Both the position numbers and the translations under genes were made by a program. The notes beneath the pieces are model-generated. The model ran no database searches. It worked only from the letters and a program-made list of their open reading frames with translations, and was not told where the DNA came from. From NCBI GenBank assembly GCA_013420905.1, contig JAAXNY010000008.1, positions 124,001 through 188,000 on the forward strand: a DNA stretch of 64,000 nucleotides. The letters are read 5' to 3'. Positions 1 to 11,584 of the stretch are shown one piece after another (position 1 is the first letter of the stretch; every line of letters begins with the position of its first letter). The DNA is from Collybia mongolica (taxonomy: Eukaryota; Basidiomycota; Agaricomycetes; Agaricales; Clitocybaceae).

Positions 1-121
1 GCGCCGCGAATATCTAGTGAATTTTACACAGTTCGAATAGAACCAATAGGCCATTTTTAATGTACATATTAAAACCATATCACAAGCCGTGAATATCTAT
101 GGCCTTGTATAGCTCGATGGC

Positions 122-560
122 CTAGCAAGCCGTCTCGAGGGTCTGGCATCTGAGGGGAAAGGCAAGAGGGGTCAGTTGGAAATTTCAACCAGCAAAGCAA
201 TAAAGAGAAAATACGATTTGAAAAGGTCTGTAAAGCCGCAACAGTGGAGTCCCTTGATGCCTGTATAATCAATCAAATCTCAGTTTTAATCCTGAACGCT
301 CATACACTATGAATTGGATTTACAGTCCTACACACGTCCGAAAACAAGAGATCAGCTGGAGATATTGGCATCAAGCTTTATCACACTTACAGCATTGGTA
401 TGACCTGAAAGACGATTCTAAGATAAGCACCAACACCAGTAGCCACAAGGCGCAACGTACATTCGGTATCAACATTTCCCGTGCCATACTGAGGGCTTGG
501 AGTGGCCAAAGCCTGGGGAACCAGAAGAACGAGAAGTGCAGCAGTCAAGAGTTTGTACAT
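122..560 (-). CDS. secreted knottin-like peptide, family A copy 4
   Basis: Small secreted Cys-rich protein of 63 residues, function unknown. Exons on the minus strand are 560-461, 404-391, 327-324, 260-215 and 149-122 (100, 14, 4, 46 and 28 nt); every intron starts GT and ends AG and the phases close on a TAG stop. The start MYKLLTAALLVLLVPQALA is a clear signal peptide. The mature part has six Cys in the order C-x5-C-x5-CC-x8-C-x6-C, with the pieces CHTNADC and CCGF. This resembles the inhibitor-cystine-knot framework, but that is inference from spacing only. A TATAAAAG box lies about 55 nt upstream (plus 615-622). The gene is closest in layout to its neighbour at 1123-1532 (same 46- and 28-nt last exons). 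Alternative: an unrelated small secreted effector-type protein. Confidence 0.8.
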
Positions 561-1122
561 CTCAGGAGGATTGAAAGGTGCGATGGAAGTCAAGGTTCGT
601 TTTCTATGTGGACCCTTTTATAGATCAAAGGTATGGTTCAGGAAATACACACGTCAATTCGCCACTGACATTATTAACATGCCGTAAATAGACCGACATC
701 GTGCATGGAGAAACACGTTTCAGATCGAGCGCTATCGGTTTTATGCCCACCCGACGTGCGCCGTGCGCGTTGGCCGGAAAGCCAACGGAAGAGAGCCTTA
801 CAGTAATTGACGATGAGGCAGCATTCTGAGTCCATGTCGTATCGTTCCATAATCCGGGTCTCTCGGACAATCCTGTTTTTTTCAGGAACTGGTTCAACAA
901 GCAACATATGTATCAGCCTCGGGGACATTTGCCGGTGATGCACCTATCCTTCAAGGGTCGCTGGTCGTTTGGTAAACTCCAGGGCATCCAGATTGTTCGT
1001 CGACCATAGTGGGACGATTTTGATGATGTGCTCTCGTATTGTGAATCTCTCGATAACTCCGTACATCGAACGACTATGACGTACATCTCCCTCTCTCTCC
1101 ATTTAGCGTCATTATTTCACTG

Positions 1123-1532
1123 TCAGCATATAGCTCCCTTCGGGACACAGCTAAAAAGGGCGTTAGGTGAGATCCAACTCCGAGTGAAAGGATAGCGTAA
1201 TAGTGGATTGCAGGTGTAAAGCCGCAACAATGAGCACCCACAGGGCCTAAGGCATTCGAGTTAGCATTGCCACATCACTACTTCACATATTCGGAACAGT
1301 GTATACATTCCTACGCAAGTCCATCCGTTAGTTTGAGAAACAACGAAAGACAGGAATATCACATACCGTGTCAGAGGTACCTGTTGAGCAGGTCCAGGTT
1401 AGTCCATCATTGTCGGAAATCGTAACTTTACTGACATCCAAACTGGGGGGTTTTCTTGATCAAAGGGCTCGCCGGAGTGGCGATGCTCTGTGCAATAATT
1501 GCAAGGAGTATGACCAGAGAGACTTTCAGCAT
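1123..1532 (-). pseudogene. secreted knottin-like peptide, family A copy 5, last donor site lost
   Basis: Fifth copy of family A. Exons by homology are 1532-1436, 1380-1367, 1310-1307, 1246-1201 and 1150-1123 (97, 14, 4, 46 and 28 nt). The signal peptide is MLKVSLVILLAIIAQSIA; the six-Cys spacing is as in copy 4. Introns 1-3 have normal GT...AG ends. Intron 4 (1200-1151) has a good branch site and TTTTTAG acceptor, but its first bases are TT (TTACGC) where GT is expected, so the usual donor is gone. Without splicing the frame runs on to a later stop. A TATAAA box sits about 35 nt upstream (plus 1567-1572). It may be a recent pseudogene, or it may make a longer read-through product. A sequencing error is possible. 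Confidence 0.65.
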
Positions 1533-2237
1533 CGTGGGGATGGTTTGAAAGCCTGTACTCGGCCGGTTTATAACGAGACTTGGGGGTTCTCATGAGCATC
1601 AAACCTGAGGATTTAATGCGTCAATGTCTTAAATCCATCCAATTGTGAAGACCTACCTGCAGGCTTTGGCAGATATGTCAGAAACCTAACCTAGATTTAG
1701 TTCCATTGGCATTTCGATCACGGATGAAAAGAGTCAGTTGACAGTCTCAGTGGCAAGAGACGATATAAGTTCAACCCAACCAGCCCACATAGCACACCTT
1801 CGAGTTAACTTAATCTCTGGTAGACACACAAGACGCCCCAAGAATCGTCCGGGTCCATCTCTGCATAATTTCGATGATAGGCGGGCCTCATTACCGGACC
1901 TGGGTAAAAAGGCGCCGAACACACTAGCTTTGAGATTACGACATCGGTCAGGCAAGAAGCACAAAACCTCACTCCATTGCATAGATCTCCGATAGCGCAA
2001 GATGTTCAAGAGGATATGGGGAACCATAACGCAGCCCAAGCTACCCCAGGCTTCATCACTTGTAGTCGTCATTAGACGCTAGTGGTATGTAGAATAACCA
2101 CCAGAAAGCGTAGACACTTGGTGCTCATATAGGTTGAATACGTTTTCTGCGATAACCTGGTTTCAGGGATCGTCGCAATGAATTAAGTCGTAAAAATATG
2201 GGGTACAACACCACGAAAATGTATACCACAACGCCAA
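1533..2237. other. intergenic, no gene seen
   Basis: Between family A copy 5 and BUD20. Short open frames on both strands show no domain, no signal peptide and no convincing splice structure. The only thing seen is the upstream TATA-like box of copy 5 near 1567. Confidence 0.5.
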
Positions 2238-2804
2238 TCATGCGCCCGACATCGTATCCACCTCTATGGCCATCGAAGTCGCCGGCCTTTTGCCCTCCCT
2301 CCCCAGCCCAGCCGCCCGTTCCGCCTCTTCAATCGTATAGGCCGGCTCTTTGAGCTCCTTGCAGCGCCGCTTATGAACCTTGCTTCGCCAGTGCGATTGT
2401 AACGCAGCATCGGTTTCGTAGTATCTGAGTGTACGAATTGAGAAACGTAAGAACGATGAGAAAGACTTCATGAGAATGCGACACGCACTTTGCACATTCT
2501 ACACAGTAATGTTGCCCCAGCCCTGGCTTTTCGAAATCAAGAGGCTGCGATTCAAGAGCAGCTCTATTCTAAAACGTACAACGCCGCAGTTCAGGAAAAT
2601 CATCTAAGGTCAGAACCGCTGTACACGTACTTTGGGGTCAAGGTCGATAAGCTGGATTAGATCCAAATCTCTTGAACGAACCTAGGCAATGCCATGATGA
2701 GTTCCAACGATTTCCTCCAAAAGGACGGGTCATACTCTGGTTCGGCTTGATCTATGGACGTCCCTCCTAGCATGATGAGTTCTGGAACGGCGTAGGCGTC
2801 CCAT
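2238..2804 (-). CDS. BUD20: Bud20-type C2H2 zinc-finger protein (60S export factor)
   Basis: Bud20 is a conserved shuttling factor for export and maturation of pre-60S ribosomal subunits (known for the family). Four exons, 2804-2736, 2681-2631, 2568-2489 and 2424-2238 (69, 51, 80 and 187 nt), give 128 residues, the usual size. The N-terminus is basic (MGRLRRSRTHHARRDVHR), followed by RDLDLIQLIDLDPK. The zinc finger reads HYCVECAKYYETDAALQSHW and then KVHKRRCKELK, giving Cys-x2-Cys and His-x5-His. The C-terminus has the familial YTIEEAERAAGLGREGKRP. All junctions are GT...AG and phases match the family alignment. Neighbours are unrelated secreted-peptide genes. The housekeeping role is inferred from homology. 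Confidence 0.9.
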
Positions 2805-3065
2805 TGTAGGATTTGTAGGTCGTGAAGCAGGACGATACCCGCAAAATTAATTTGTTTCTCACGATGATCACATTATGTGCCAATATCACGTGGTGTCATT
2901 AACGCGTTGATTTACGACGCATCGCAGTTCCGTACATACGCTGTCCGCAAGCGCCAGATTGTTCGTAACAGGACCACATCTCACATCAAATAGTAGCAAG
3001 AGGAAACTCCAAACATAGACCTCAGAGATTCTACGTAAAGGAAACGAGGGGATGGGAGCTACTAG

Positions 3066-3477
3066 TTAAATTCTGCAGTTCAATCCAGGGAGGATGCAGC
3101 TATGTGTTTCACATTTGTCAATGATTCCTACTTTTGGAAGGCGGTAATGCTTACGTTCCTCCCAAAACAGTGTGCATGTAACCACAGCAATTGTATCCTG
3201 TCGGACCTAAGAGGTATAGCGGTTAAAACCAGAAACACAGACCTGAACCCAAAGTTCAACAACTTACAGTCCTACAGAGAGTCAATCAGTCACAGCTTAA
3301 CGGTATAGAAATAAGTAGAACACTCACAGCATTAGTGTGGCCTGAGATGTCCGATTAGAATCAAGATACACATTTGAAGGGGTAGAACGCACAGGTCGGA
3401 GTAGCATCAAAACTGGGTGCGGCAGAGGCCTGCGTGATGGCGAGGAAGAGAATGGCAGAGATATACTTGAGTTGCAT
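3066..3477 (-). CDS. secreted knottin-like peptide, family A copy 3
   Basis: Exons on the minus strand are 3477-3393, 3341-3328, 3271-3268, 3206-3155 and 3099-3066 (85, 14, 4, 52 and 34 nt), coding 62 residues with TAA stop. Signal peptide MQLKYISAILFLAITQASA is almost identical to copies 1 and 2. Six Cys: C-x5-C-x5-CC-x10-C-x6-C, with CHTNADCPTGYNCCG across the microexons. The 4-nt exon reads GACT and the 14-nt exon ends before GTGAGT. The promoter region (about 3530-3590) matches that of copy 2 closely, so these two are recent duplicates. Function is unknown; extracellular location is inferred from the signal peptide. Confidence 0.82.
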
Positions 3478-5345
3478 TGTTTTTTGTATTGGGGTTTGTG
3501 ATTAATTATCTTCCAAGGAGACTGGAGATTCTTATATTTCACGAATATCTCTATTTTTGGGTACCAGTGTGTGAATTATATATAACGCACAGCCCTTTGG
3601 AGTTTCTCCCTGGAATACCACGCCACTATCCCTTTCGTTTATACAAGCACCCTGGAGTTGGCTGATGAGATATCAATGCTGCTGTAACCATTGCCTTTAT
3701 TTCGGGCGCTGAGTAGATGCCACAGGTAATCATGTAGTTTCAAATGAGATCCTGTGATATGTTATTGAGCAGACGTCCAAGGGGAAATTTTTTCGCGGGG
3801 TGGGTGTAAAGTAGGAAGCACTTTGGGTTCGTGTTGTCGTTTTATTATGTGCCTGGATATCTATTGATTTTCAAGAGCATGTATAGCAGAACCACTGTTG
3901 AAGTTCAGCAACGCGATATCAGGGAAGCAAAACACACCTGAGGGACCAGTTGGGATTGCCGATTGTAATCCATGAAAGACTTGTATGAGTCGGCGAGGAC
4001 GCGTTTATGGAAACTCCGGAACATATGCCATAGACTGATTAAGATCTTTAGTCGCAATTCGGATGCTTACCAGTGTATCATTACGTTTATTTACTGAAAA
4101 GAAGCAGGTTCGGAGTTGTGGCAGCTATGTCTGTCAAACTTTCAGAGCGGTTTACGGCATTGAAGTCTGATAGAGATCCTTACTTATAAAAATGATAGGC
4201 CGCAGCATCTGCACCTGGAGCGAGAGATATGATAGTTTGAATAAGAAACTATATCTAGATCATCAAGTTATATCATTTCCCGTTTTAAGTATAATGTGTT
4301 GTCAATCAGTCCCAGTTCTCAATCAGCTCTGAGAGGCCTGGTATTTACATTTGGATTAGAGTGAGACCGTGTGTGAATGAATATATAGGGCATACAGGGT
4401 ATTTCAATCAGAGTATTGCCTGAGCAGAGATTGGTCTAAAAGAAGGAAGAGTTTTGTGTGTGAATAAAGTCATGTTTGGACTTTCTCCTGGGTCTCATCC
4501 GCCTTCATTGCATGCACTCAATTGACCCCTCACACTTTGCATCCATAACCCAAAGAACGTGTTGGCAATCTCAAGGATTTAAGAGCCTGTCATGTCACTT
4601 GTTCACCAATCACTCTGTCTCTCCTCTTGCTGGCATGTCATGATCATGCATCTTCTGAGAACATTTCACAGAAGTCAAGGGCCAACTTACACAAAGGCAA
4701 CCTCAAAATTCCCAGATAGAAGGTGCAGGGTTGCAAAGCATCAGGATTGTGTTATGTGTATCACCTGAAATAACACAACCAAGTAAGAGCATTAAACAAG
4801 AAGTGTTAACACACATCAACAGGAATAGATAGCACAGCCTGGCATAGACCATGCAGAAGGCATCTAGACCTCAATGATAGCAGGCCATCATGGGTGTTCA
4901 AACATTGGTGGGCACTGGGCAGATGACAATGAGATGAGTTTTTGCATTGACTGCTTCATCTGGGTTTATAACCAGATTTGTCATTTGTAAAAAAGAAGCC
5001 AAGTAACAAGACAAGTCCAGTCAATCTGCCCAAAGCCCTCCCACATGCCCTCTCAGCATATCCCTTATGTCCTCCAATCCACCCATCCTCATCTGCATAT
5101 CCCAGTTAGTATTACTCACTACACACAACACAAACCTCTTCCAAGGTCAAAGTATCATTAATAACAGTATGAATATATCATTTCACAAATCACAATCACA
5201 TTAAAAATACTATGCAAAAAAAATAAGATTTGATGGGGGGGGGTATACAAAAGCAACATCAAACCAGAACATTCTAAACCAAAAAAAAAAAAAAGAAAAA
5301 CACAACAGCTCCCAACCCAACCACCCACCAACCCACCCACCCCAC
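3478..5345. other. intergenic, AT-rich, no gene seen
   Basis: Holds the promoter of family A copy 3: an ATATAAG-type box about 55 nt upstream of its ATG, in a segment (3530-3590) repeated near 12983-13040. The rest (3.7-5.3 kb) has short open frames only. Near the right end are homopolymer and low-complexity tracts (A runs at 5281-5294, CCACCC runs after 5310) downstream of the next gene's stop. Confidence 0.5.
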
Positions 5346-8300
5346 TCACCCCACATCCTCAACGCCCGAAAACCTCAACCGATCCGACCTCAACCCATCC
5401 TCCCCCCCACCCCCCCCAAGATGCAACGTCCCCCCCGCCCTCGCACTCCTCTCCATCAAATCATCCCACCTATCCGCCTTCTCCTGCTCCGTCAGCGCGT
5501 GCGTCCCCCCGCCCGCCAACCCCGGCCCAAGCTCCCGGAACGTCATCGCGCGCCGCGGCGGAGACCCCAGCAGCAACGAGCTCAGCGAGCTCGACCGCCG
5601 GCGCAGCGCGCCCCGCGCAATCGACGCCGTACTATGCCCGCCCGAGGACCGCCGCTTCGAGCCGGGCGCCAAACTCGCATTCCCGTTCCCGTTCGCCTTC
5701 GCCTTCGTGTTCGCATTCCCGTTCGCGTTCGCGTTCGAAACAACGTGGACGTGCCCCCCCAGCCCCCCCCGCCGCGCGTAATCGTCCGCAGAAGACCCAG
5801 TCACACCCCTAACCGTACTCTCCGACGCGCCACGCCGCACAGGACTCGACCCCGTCGACCCACTCGGACTCTGCGTCGGCAGGGGCCTCTGCGCGCTGCG
5901 AGACGGGCGCGGAGGCGGCGGCTGCGGCGCCACCGCTACCGCCGCAAGCGGGGGATACTTCGGCCTCCGCGTGTCCGCCGACGCGCGGCGCGACGACGGG
6001 CCAAACGTGTTGATCGCGTCGGACGTCGAGAAGGCAGGTATAACCGGCGACGCCGCCCTGTCGTCGAGCTCAAGTTCCTGCTCCTGGGGCTCCTGCTCGG
6101 GGTCGGGGTCAAACCTGGGCGGCGGGACGCGCCGCGGAGGGATGGGCAGCGAGGGCAGTTCGATGGCGGGTGTATGCACGATCATCCAGTCATCCGACGC
6201 ACGCGATACAGGAGCAGGAGCAGGAACAGGAGCCATCGGAGGCATCGTGAGCCTCAGCTTCCTTGCCGCAGCATACGACACCGTGCTCGCCCCCGCCCAC
6301 TTACCCCCGCCCCCACCGCCACCCTCACCCTCACTATGTATACGATACAGCTCGCTCGGCGGGATAATATGCTGCCCAACAGCGGGCCTAGACCTAAGCT
6401 TCGGCTTCGGCTTAGCCACAGGCAGCGGCGGCGCGTCCTCATCCCCAAACAACGACGACGCCGACGAGCGCGCCGAGGACTGGCGCAGGAAGAACCGCGC
6501 CGACGCAACGTCAGACGAGTTCGGCGACGACGACCGCGTGGTCGTGCTCGGCCGCGGCGCGCCCGGCGATCCCGTCGCGTGCGGGTGCTGCCGCATGCGC
6601 GTCGGCGCGGGCACGGGCACAGGCACAGGCACGGACACGGATGGGGACGCGGATGCAGATGTAGATGCAGATACGGGGGTGGAGGCCGCGGAGGGCGGCG
6701 GCATGGGCGAGTGCGGCGAGACGGAGGCGGGAGCGGGGGCGGGCTTGGACACGCTCGCGAGCGCCAATTCATACTGCGTGTACTTCTCCCTCAACCCGCC
6801 CGTGCTTATCCGCTTCACAAGCTTCCATATCTTATTCCCTCCCCCACCCCCAGCCCCGGGGTCCGCCTTCCTCGCCTTCGCCCCACGGCCCACTCCGGCC
6901 CACCCCCACGCATCACTCTCCCCCTCCGACTCCGCCACCAGCGTCCCCGTAAACGGCGTCAGCGGCTGCACCAGTGGGACCTTCACATCCCCCCGCCCGC
7001 CCCCCTCCTCCCCATCCACAAACTTCTCAATCGAAAGCCTCAACGACCTCCGGTTCCTATTCTTCCTCCGCACCCCCTCGCCCTCGCTCTCGCCCTCCCC
7101 CGGGCCACTACTCAGCCGCCCCACCCGCCTCTCCTGCAAACTCGGGCGCCCCCGTTCAAACCGCCGCTCCCTCTTCTCCTCACCCCCACTCTCCCCGCCG
7201 CGCCGCCACCGCCCCGACACCTTCCGCGACAGCGCCCTTCCCCGTCCCCGTCCCCGTCCCCGTCCCAACCCCTACCCCTGCCCCAGCCGCGCCCTTCCCC
7301 GCGGGCCCCGTCGAGACCGAGCGCCGCCCCAACCCCAGCCCCAGCCCCCCCGCGTCCCATCGGTACCCATCCAGCGAAAGGTCCTCCGGGCCCCCGACCG
7401 CCACCACCCGCCCCGACACGCTCCCAATAACCGTATAATACGGGCCCGTCGCCCCCCTCTCCTCCTCCTCCTCCCTATCCACCTCCCTCTCCCCGTTCCG
7501 TTTCCTATCTTTGTGGCGCTCCCGATCGCGCTCCCCGCTCGCCCCACCCACAAGCCGCGCAATCACATCAAACCCCGTCTCCCCCCTCTCCTCATCCGTC
7601 ACCACGCGGCCCAAACTCGCCAAACTATCATTCGCCCCCGCCCCCGTCCCCGTCCCCGTCCCCGCCCCCATCCCCACACTCCCATCCCTACCATACCCAT
7701 ACACACGCGCCAAGGGACGCACCAAGCTATCCACACTGCCCGAGCCCGAGCCCAAGCTCGCACTCGCACTCGCACTCCCGCTCCCGCTCGCGAGGCTCCG
7801 CCGCGCCTCCTCCTGCCGCTTGTACGCCTCGACGACAGCGCCGGCGGGCGTGAGCGGCGCGGGGCGCGGGGTCTCGTTGGGGGTGCGGCTTCTGCTTCTG
7901 CTTCTGCTTCTGCTTCTGCTTTTGCTTTTGTTTTGGCCGAGCCTGGGGCTGGAAGTGCGGTGGTGGTGGATGTCAGGCGCGAGCCTGTCTCTATCTCTAT
8001 CTCTCTCCTTATCCCTATCCTTGTCTCTCTCCCCCACATCCCGATCCCGATCACCTTGACCAAAAAGAGAAAAAAAAAAAAAAAAAAAAAAAGGAAACAT
8101 CAGCACACAACACCCAACCACACCAGAAACAAAACTATCAACGCACCACCCCCGCCCTGACACTGGTGAACCCGCACCGTCGCCAACGCCGCGTATATCG
8201 GGGTCCGGCTCGCACTCGCCTGTTTCCCCGGCGGGTCGTCCGCACGGGGCGTCGTCGTCGTCGTCGTCGTATTCATGTTGTTCATTATAGCGTTCGTAGT

Positions 8301-9350
8301 GGTGTGTGCGGGTGAGGGCCGGGGCGCACGGTCGTGCGTATGGCCGGGCATGTGTGTCATTGCGGGCGTGCTCTGCGTGGGCGGTTGGGTGCTGGAAGAT
8401 TTAGCTGTAGGTATTGCCGATGCTGATGTTGATGTTGATGTTGGTGCTGATGGCGGTGGAGGTGGCGGTGGTGGTGACGTCGATGATGATGGTTTAGTAG
8501 TAGCAGCCGATCCCCCACCCGTCCGTGCAGATCCCGGGATCCCGGGGGTCTGCAGGGGAGAAGACGCGATGGTAGGATGATGATGTCTATTCGGGGCTGT
8601 CGTCGCGGGTGCATGTGCATGTATCGCAGCAGTGGCGCTCGGCCGTCTCCTGAGGACGTTACGCGCCCGTTTCTCAGGTTTCTCAGGCTTAGTAGGCTCC
8701 AGCACGCGCGTCTGCACCAACGCAGGCCCCACACCACTCGTATAGCCCTGGCCGCTCACCCCAAACGACCCAAGGCCAAGATCGAGCGGAGCCCCCGTGT
8801 CGATATCAAACGACGTCGCCAACGAGGCCTTCCTCTGCTGACCCCTCGCAGCACCGGCATCACCCACCCGGCCGGCAGCATACGTCCCCTCGGACTCGCT
8901 CCCGCTGCCGGTGGCGTACTCGTGGGCGGTGCTGCGCGCATACGGGGGCGCGGGCTTGGCGAGGAGGCGCTTCATGTCGAATTGGAGGGGCGAGCTGAGC
9001 GGGGACGGGGAGGCGGGGGCGTTTGTGTTTGGAGAGGGGATCGGGGGGGAGGGCGAATGGGAGTGCTGCTGGTGGTGGTGGTGGTGGTGATATGGTGGTC
9101 GCATGGGAGGAGGGGAGGGGGACGAAGAGTGGGGAGAGAGGGTATGGGCACGTGGTCTGGCGGATGGGGATGGGGGAGCGCTAATGGAAGAGGTCGTGCG
9201 CGATCGGGTGGACGGTACGCGGTTCCGAGGGGGTGGAAGCTGGTGGTGCGATGGTGGGCCGGCTGCAGTGTGGGTGTGAGTTTGGGCCTGGGTATGGTTG
9301 GAGTTGGGATGGGGAGGTGGTCTGTGCCCTGGGCTGGTAAAAAGGAACAA
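5346..9350 (-). CDS. long Ser/Pro/Gly/Arg-rich low-complexity protein, unknown function
   Basis: Three long open segments on the minus strand (about 9350-8195, 8055-7180 and 7150-5346) join into one product of roughly 1,250 residues. Intron 1 begins near GTGCGG (about 8190) and ends at GGTCAAG next to a 22-T tract (plus 8071-8092). The frame then changes somewhere between 7150 and 7210; a GTGAGG...TTTGCAG intron is visible there but its phase does not close cleanly, so that junction is unresolved. The protein has poly-His, RS/RD dipeptide runs (DRDRDR, SRSRSRSR), GTGTGT and AS repeats, and two non-repetitive islands: KIWKLVKRISTGGLREKY, and near the C-terminus LTEQEKADRWDDLMERS. I know similar islands from uncharacterised agaricomycete proteins. 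No catalytic domain is seen. It is probably disordered and may be a scaffold or regulator. The start is uncertain. Confidence 0.6.
8071..8092 (-). repeat. 22-base A/T homopolymer in an intron
   Basis: A run of A on the plus strand. On the coding (minus) strand it is a T tract just upstream of the TTTTTGGTCAAG acceptor of the low-complexity gene, so it serves as, or overlengthens, the polypyrimidine tract. Confidence 0.8.
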
Positions 9351-11042
9351 TGTCTTTTTTTTAGTGGAGAGTAGGAGAGTTGACTAAAAGGGGAACTAGC
9401 TGGTGGGACGCGTGGAGGAGGGGAACAGGACGGAGATGAGGATTTTCGGGTGTATTAGCCAACACACACGCGGTCGTGCTGCACCCCCACGTGGCGGAAT
9501 TTGTGGAAGTCGCGCAGGGTATAGCAACGTGCAAAAAAGATAGAGGGAAGGTTGATAAAAACTAGTAACCAGGAATTAGGGCAACAGCCAGCAGCAGCTG
9601 GCTATGGCAGACGTCGAGGTCGAGTAAAAAAACGAAAAAAAAAATACCGAAAAAAGCAACGACGGTGGCTAAAACACGTGACTGTTTCCCGAAACATTTG
9701 AAATTCCATTCCTTTGGAAACGACATAACAGGCAACCGATCGGTCTCTAACGTACGTAACCCAACGCGGGGTCAGTCCGCATAAACATTCGAATTCCAAA
9801 CAACTACCATCGACTCGAGTACAATACATTCACAGCATCGGGCCCAGCTCTTCCACCAAAAACCACACGATACACAAACAGAGAAGCATCCACAACCTCG
9901 ACAATCCGTTTACGATCACTCCAGTCAAACCAACCAACATCCAAGTCAGTCTACGGTCCGGAGCTGCGAGCGAAGCTCCGACAAGGACGCTCCACGGACC
10001 CTTACTGCCTATATAACGAGCGCGCGCTAGAGCGGCGGCGATAGCCCGCGGGCGTACGTGATCGCCCCGTCAAAAAGGCCGATGACGAAGGGTATGACGA
10101 ACATATGACGAAAGGCCATCCGAGGCGTTAGCGCCCTCAACCCTAACGCTACAAGGCTAAACTTTTCCCACGACCCCCAACAACATCCCGCACCCCAAAC
10201 AAACACATCCCAGTAAGTCAACCACCAACCGGCCATCTACCCCACGCATGTGAAAGCCCGGCCCATGTTTGGCTGCCCCGCCAAGATGAAACACTCACCG
10301 GGTAAGAATCCTGAATCCGTAAAATCCTAAATCCTATGTAGACCCGAGTTCCAAGCCCCAAGCCGCCCCAAGTTCCGAGCCTGACGCCCTACGCCTGAAA
10401 GTCTACGGGGCGCGGGTGGTGGTCTACCGCATGTGTGAAAACGCTCACGCTGTATTCCCTAGTCCGACGGGCCTCGCAAGCTCATGGATTCCCCCCTGGT
10501 GCAGCCCGGTCCGGGTACCCGACATAGACACAGAAACAGACAACGCAACTCACCTCCGCTCACCCCCGGGGTTATTCCAAGCACCACACATCAAAGCACA
10601 TCACGACGCACACCAGCCCTCACCGCGTTAAGCCCCAACCGAGCTCACCCGGCCCCCGCCACGACAAGGCCCACCACCACAAAACGCACACCCCCAACAC
10701 ACCCTCGAACAGCCGAAAGCCGAAAGCCGAAAGCGCGCCCTCCGACACACACCCCCCGCCCGTGCCCGCGCCACACACCCCTCTTTCCCCATACACCGAC
10801 GCCCATCGGGCCCTGCGTAACGTATCATGTATTTTGAGGACCTGCGACAATTCCGCTCGGTGCGCAGTGGATGGTACACGATCTGTTTTGATTTTTTTTT
10901 TTTAGAGTGTACGGCTGGCACGCATTTTCACAACAGCGCGCCAACTCCGATCCGTGCTCTAGAGAACAATTACGAAGGGGAAGGGGTATAAGTACTTCTC
11001 ATCCTCCCCAGGACGTTTCCCATAATATTCGAATCCTAAACG
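9351..11042. other. intergenic, upstream regions of two divergent genes
   Basis: Lies between the low-complexity gene (minus) and family A copy 1 (plus). The short open frames look like composition artefacts of GC-rich DNA and none has a domain or signal peptide. A TATAAG box is at 10987-10992, 56 nt before the ATG of copy 1. A short run of T is at 10890-10903. Confidence 0.5.
10987..10992 (+). promoter_or_regulatory. TATA box of family A copy 1
   Basis: TATAAG located 56 nt before the start codon. The same kind of box lies about 54-60 nt upstream of copies 2, 3 and 4, which supports the start codons chosen. Confidence 0.5.
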
Positions 11043-11584
11043 ATGCAGCTCAAGTACATCTCTACCCTCCTCTTCCTCGCCATCGCGCAGATCTCTGCTG
11101 CGCCCAGCCCGGACGCTACCCCGATTATTATACGCTGTACGTCCAGCTTTGCTTCTCCCCTCTTCCTCTTCCTCTTCCTCTTCCTTCTCCCTCCCTCTCT
11201 CTCTCTGTGTCCAATGTACTGATCTGAACACTAAACGACCGAACAGGCCACTCCGAAGCTGTGAGTACCCCCCCCCCCCCTCCCCTGCCACACGGGAGAG
11301 CTGACGCTGACTCTGCCTGGCGCCGCACAGGAATGTAAATGAACCCACCCCCCGTTACCATATCCCGGAGTCCCCGGGTTTTGTTTTTTTTTCTTTTCTT
11401 TTTAACTGTTATTTTTTCTAGGCCCTACGGGATACAGATGCTGCGGCCCCGTGGACGTCAACCTCGGCGGAACGTAAGTTACCCCCCTCCCCCTCCCCTC
11501 CTCCTCATAATTGATGACCCGGGTTCCTGACGAGATGAATTCGGAATGCGTAGATGCCGCAATACCGAGCTTTGTCTCTTCTGA
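11043..11584 (+). CDS. secreted knottin-like peptide, family A copy 1
   Basis: Only plus-strand member. Exons are 11043-11136, 11247-11260, 11331-11334, 11422-11473 and 11554-11584 (94, 14, 4, 52 and 31 nt), giving 64 residues and a TGA stop. Signal peptide: MQLKYISTLLFLAIAQISA. Six Cys in C-x5-C-x5-CC-x10-C-x5-C; exon 4 codes PTGYRCCGPVDVNLGGT. The third exon is just GAAT, between GCACAG and GTAAAT. The reading frame holds only if both the 14-nt and the 4-nt exon are included, and the same is true of the four paralogues. Introns are 70-110 nt, longer than in the other copies. Function unknown; secreted by inference. Confidence 0.85.

Noticed and set aside
309..623. Plus-strand open frame opposite family A copy 4
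   Set aside because: It is antisense to a gene with signal peptide, TATA box and five conserved exons, and has no domain.
2238..2495. BUD20 as an 85-codon single-exon gene
   Set aside because: The N-terminal residues of that frame come from an intron; three upstream exons restore the full Bud20 sequence in phase.
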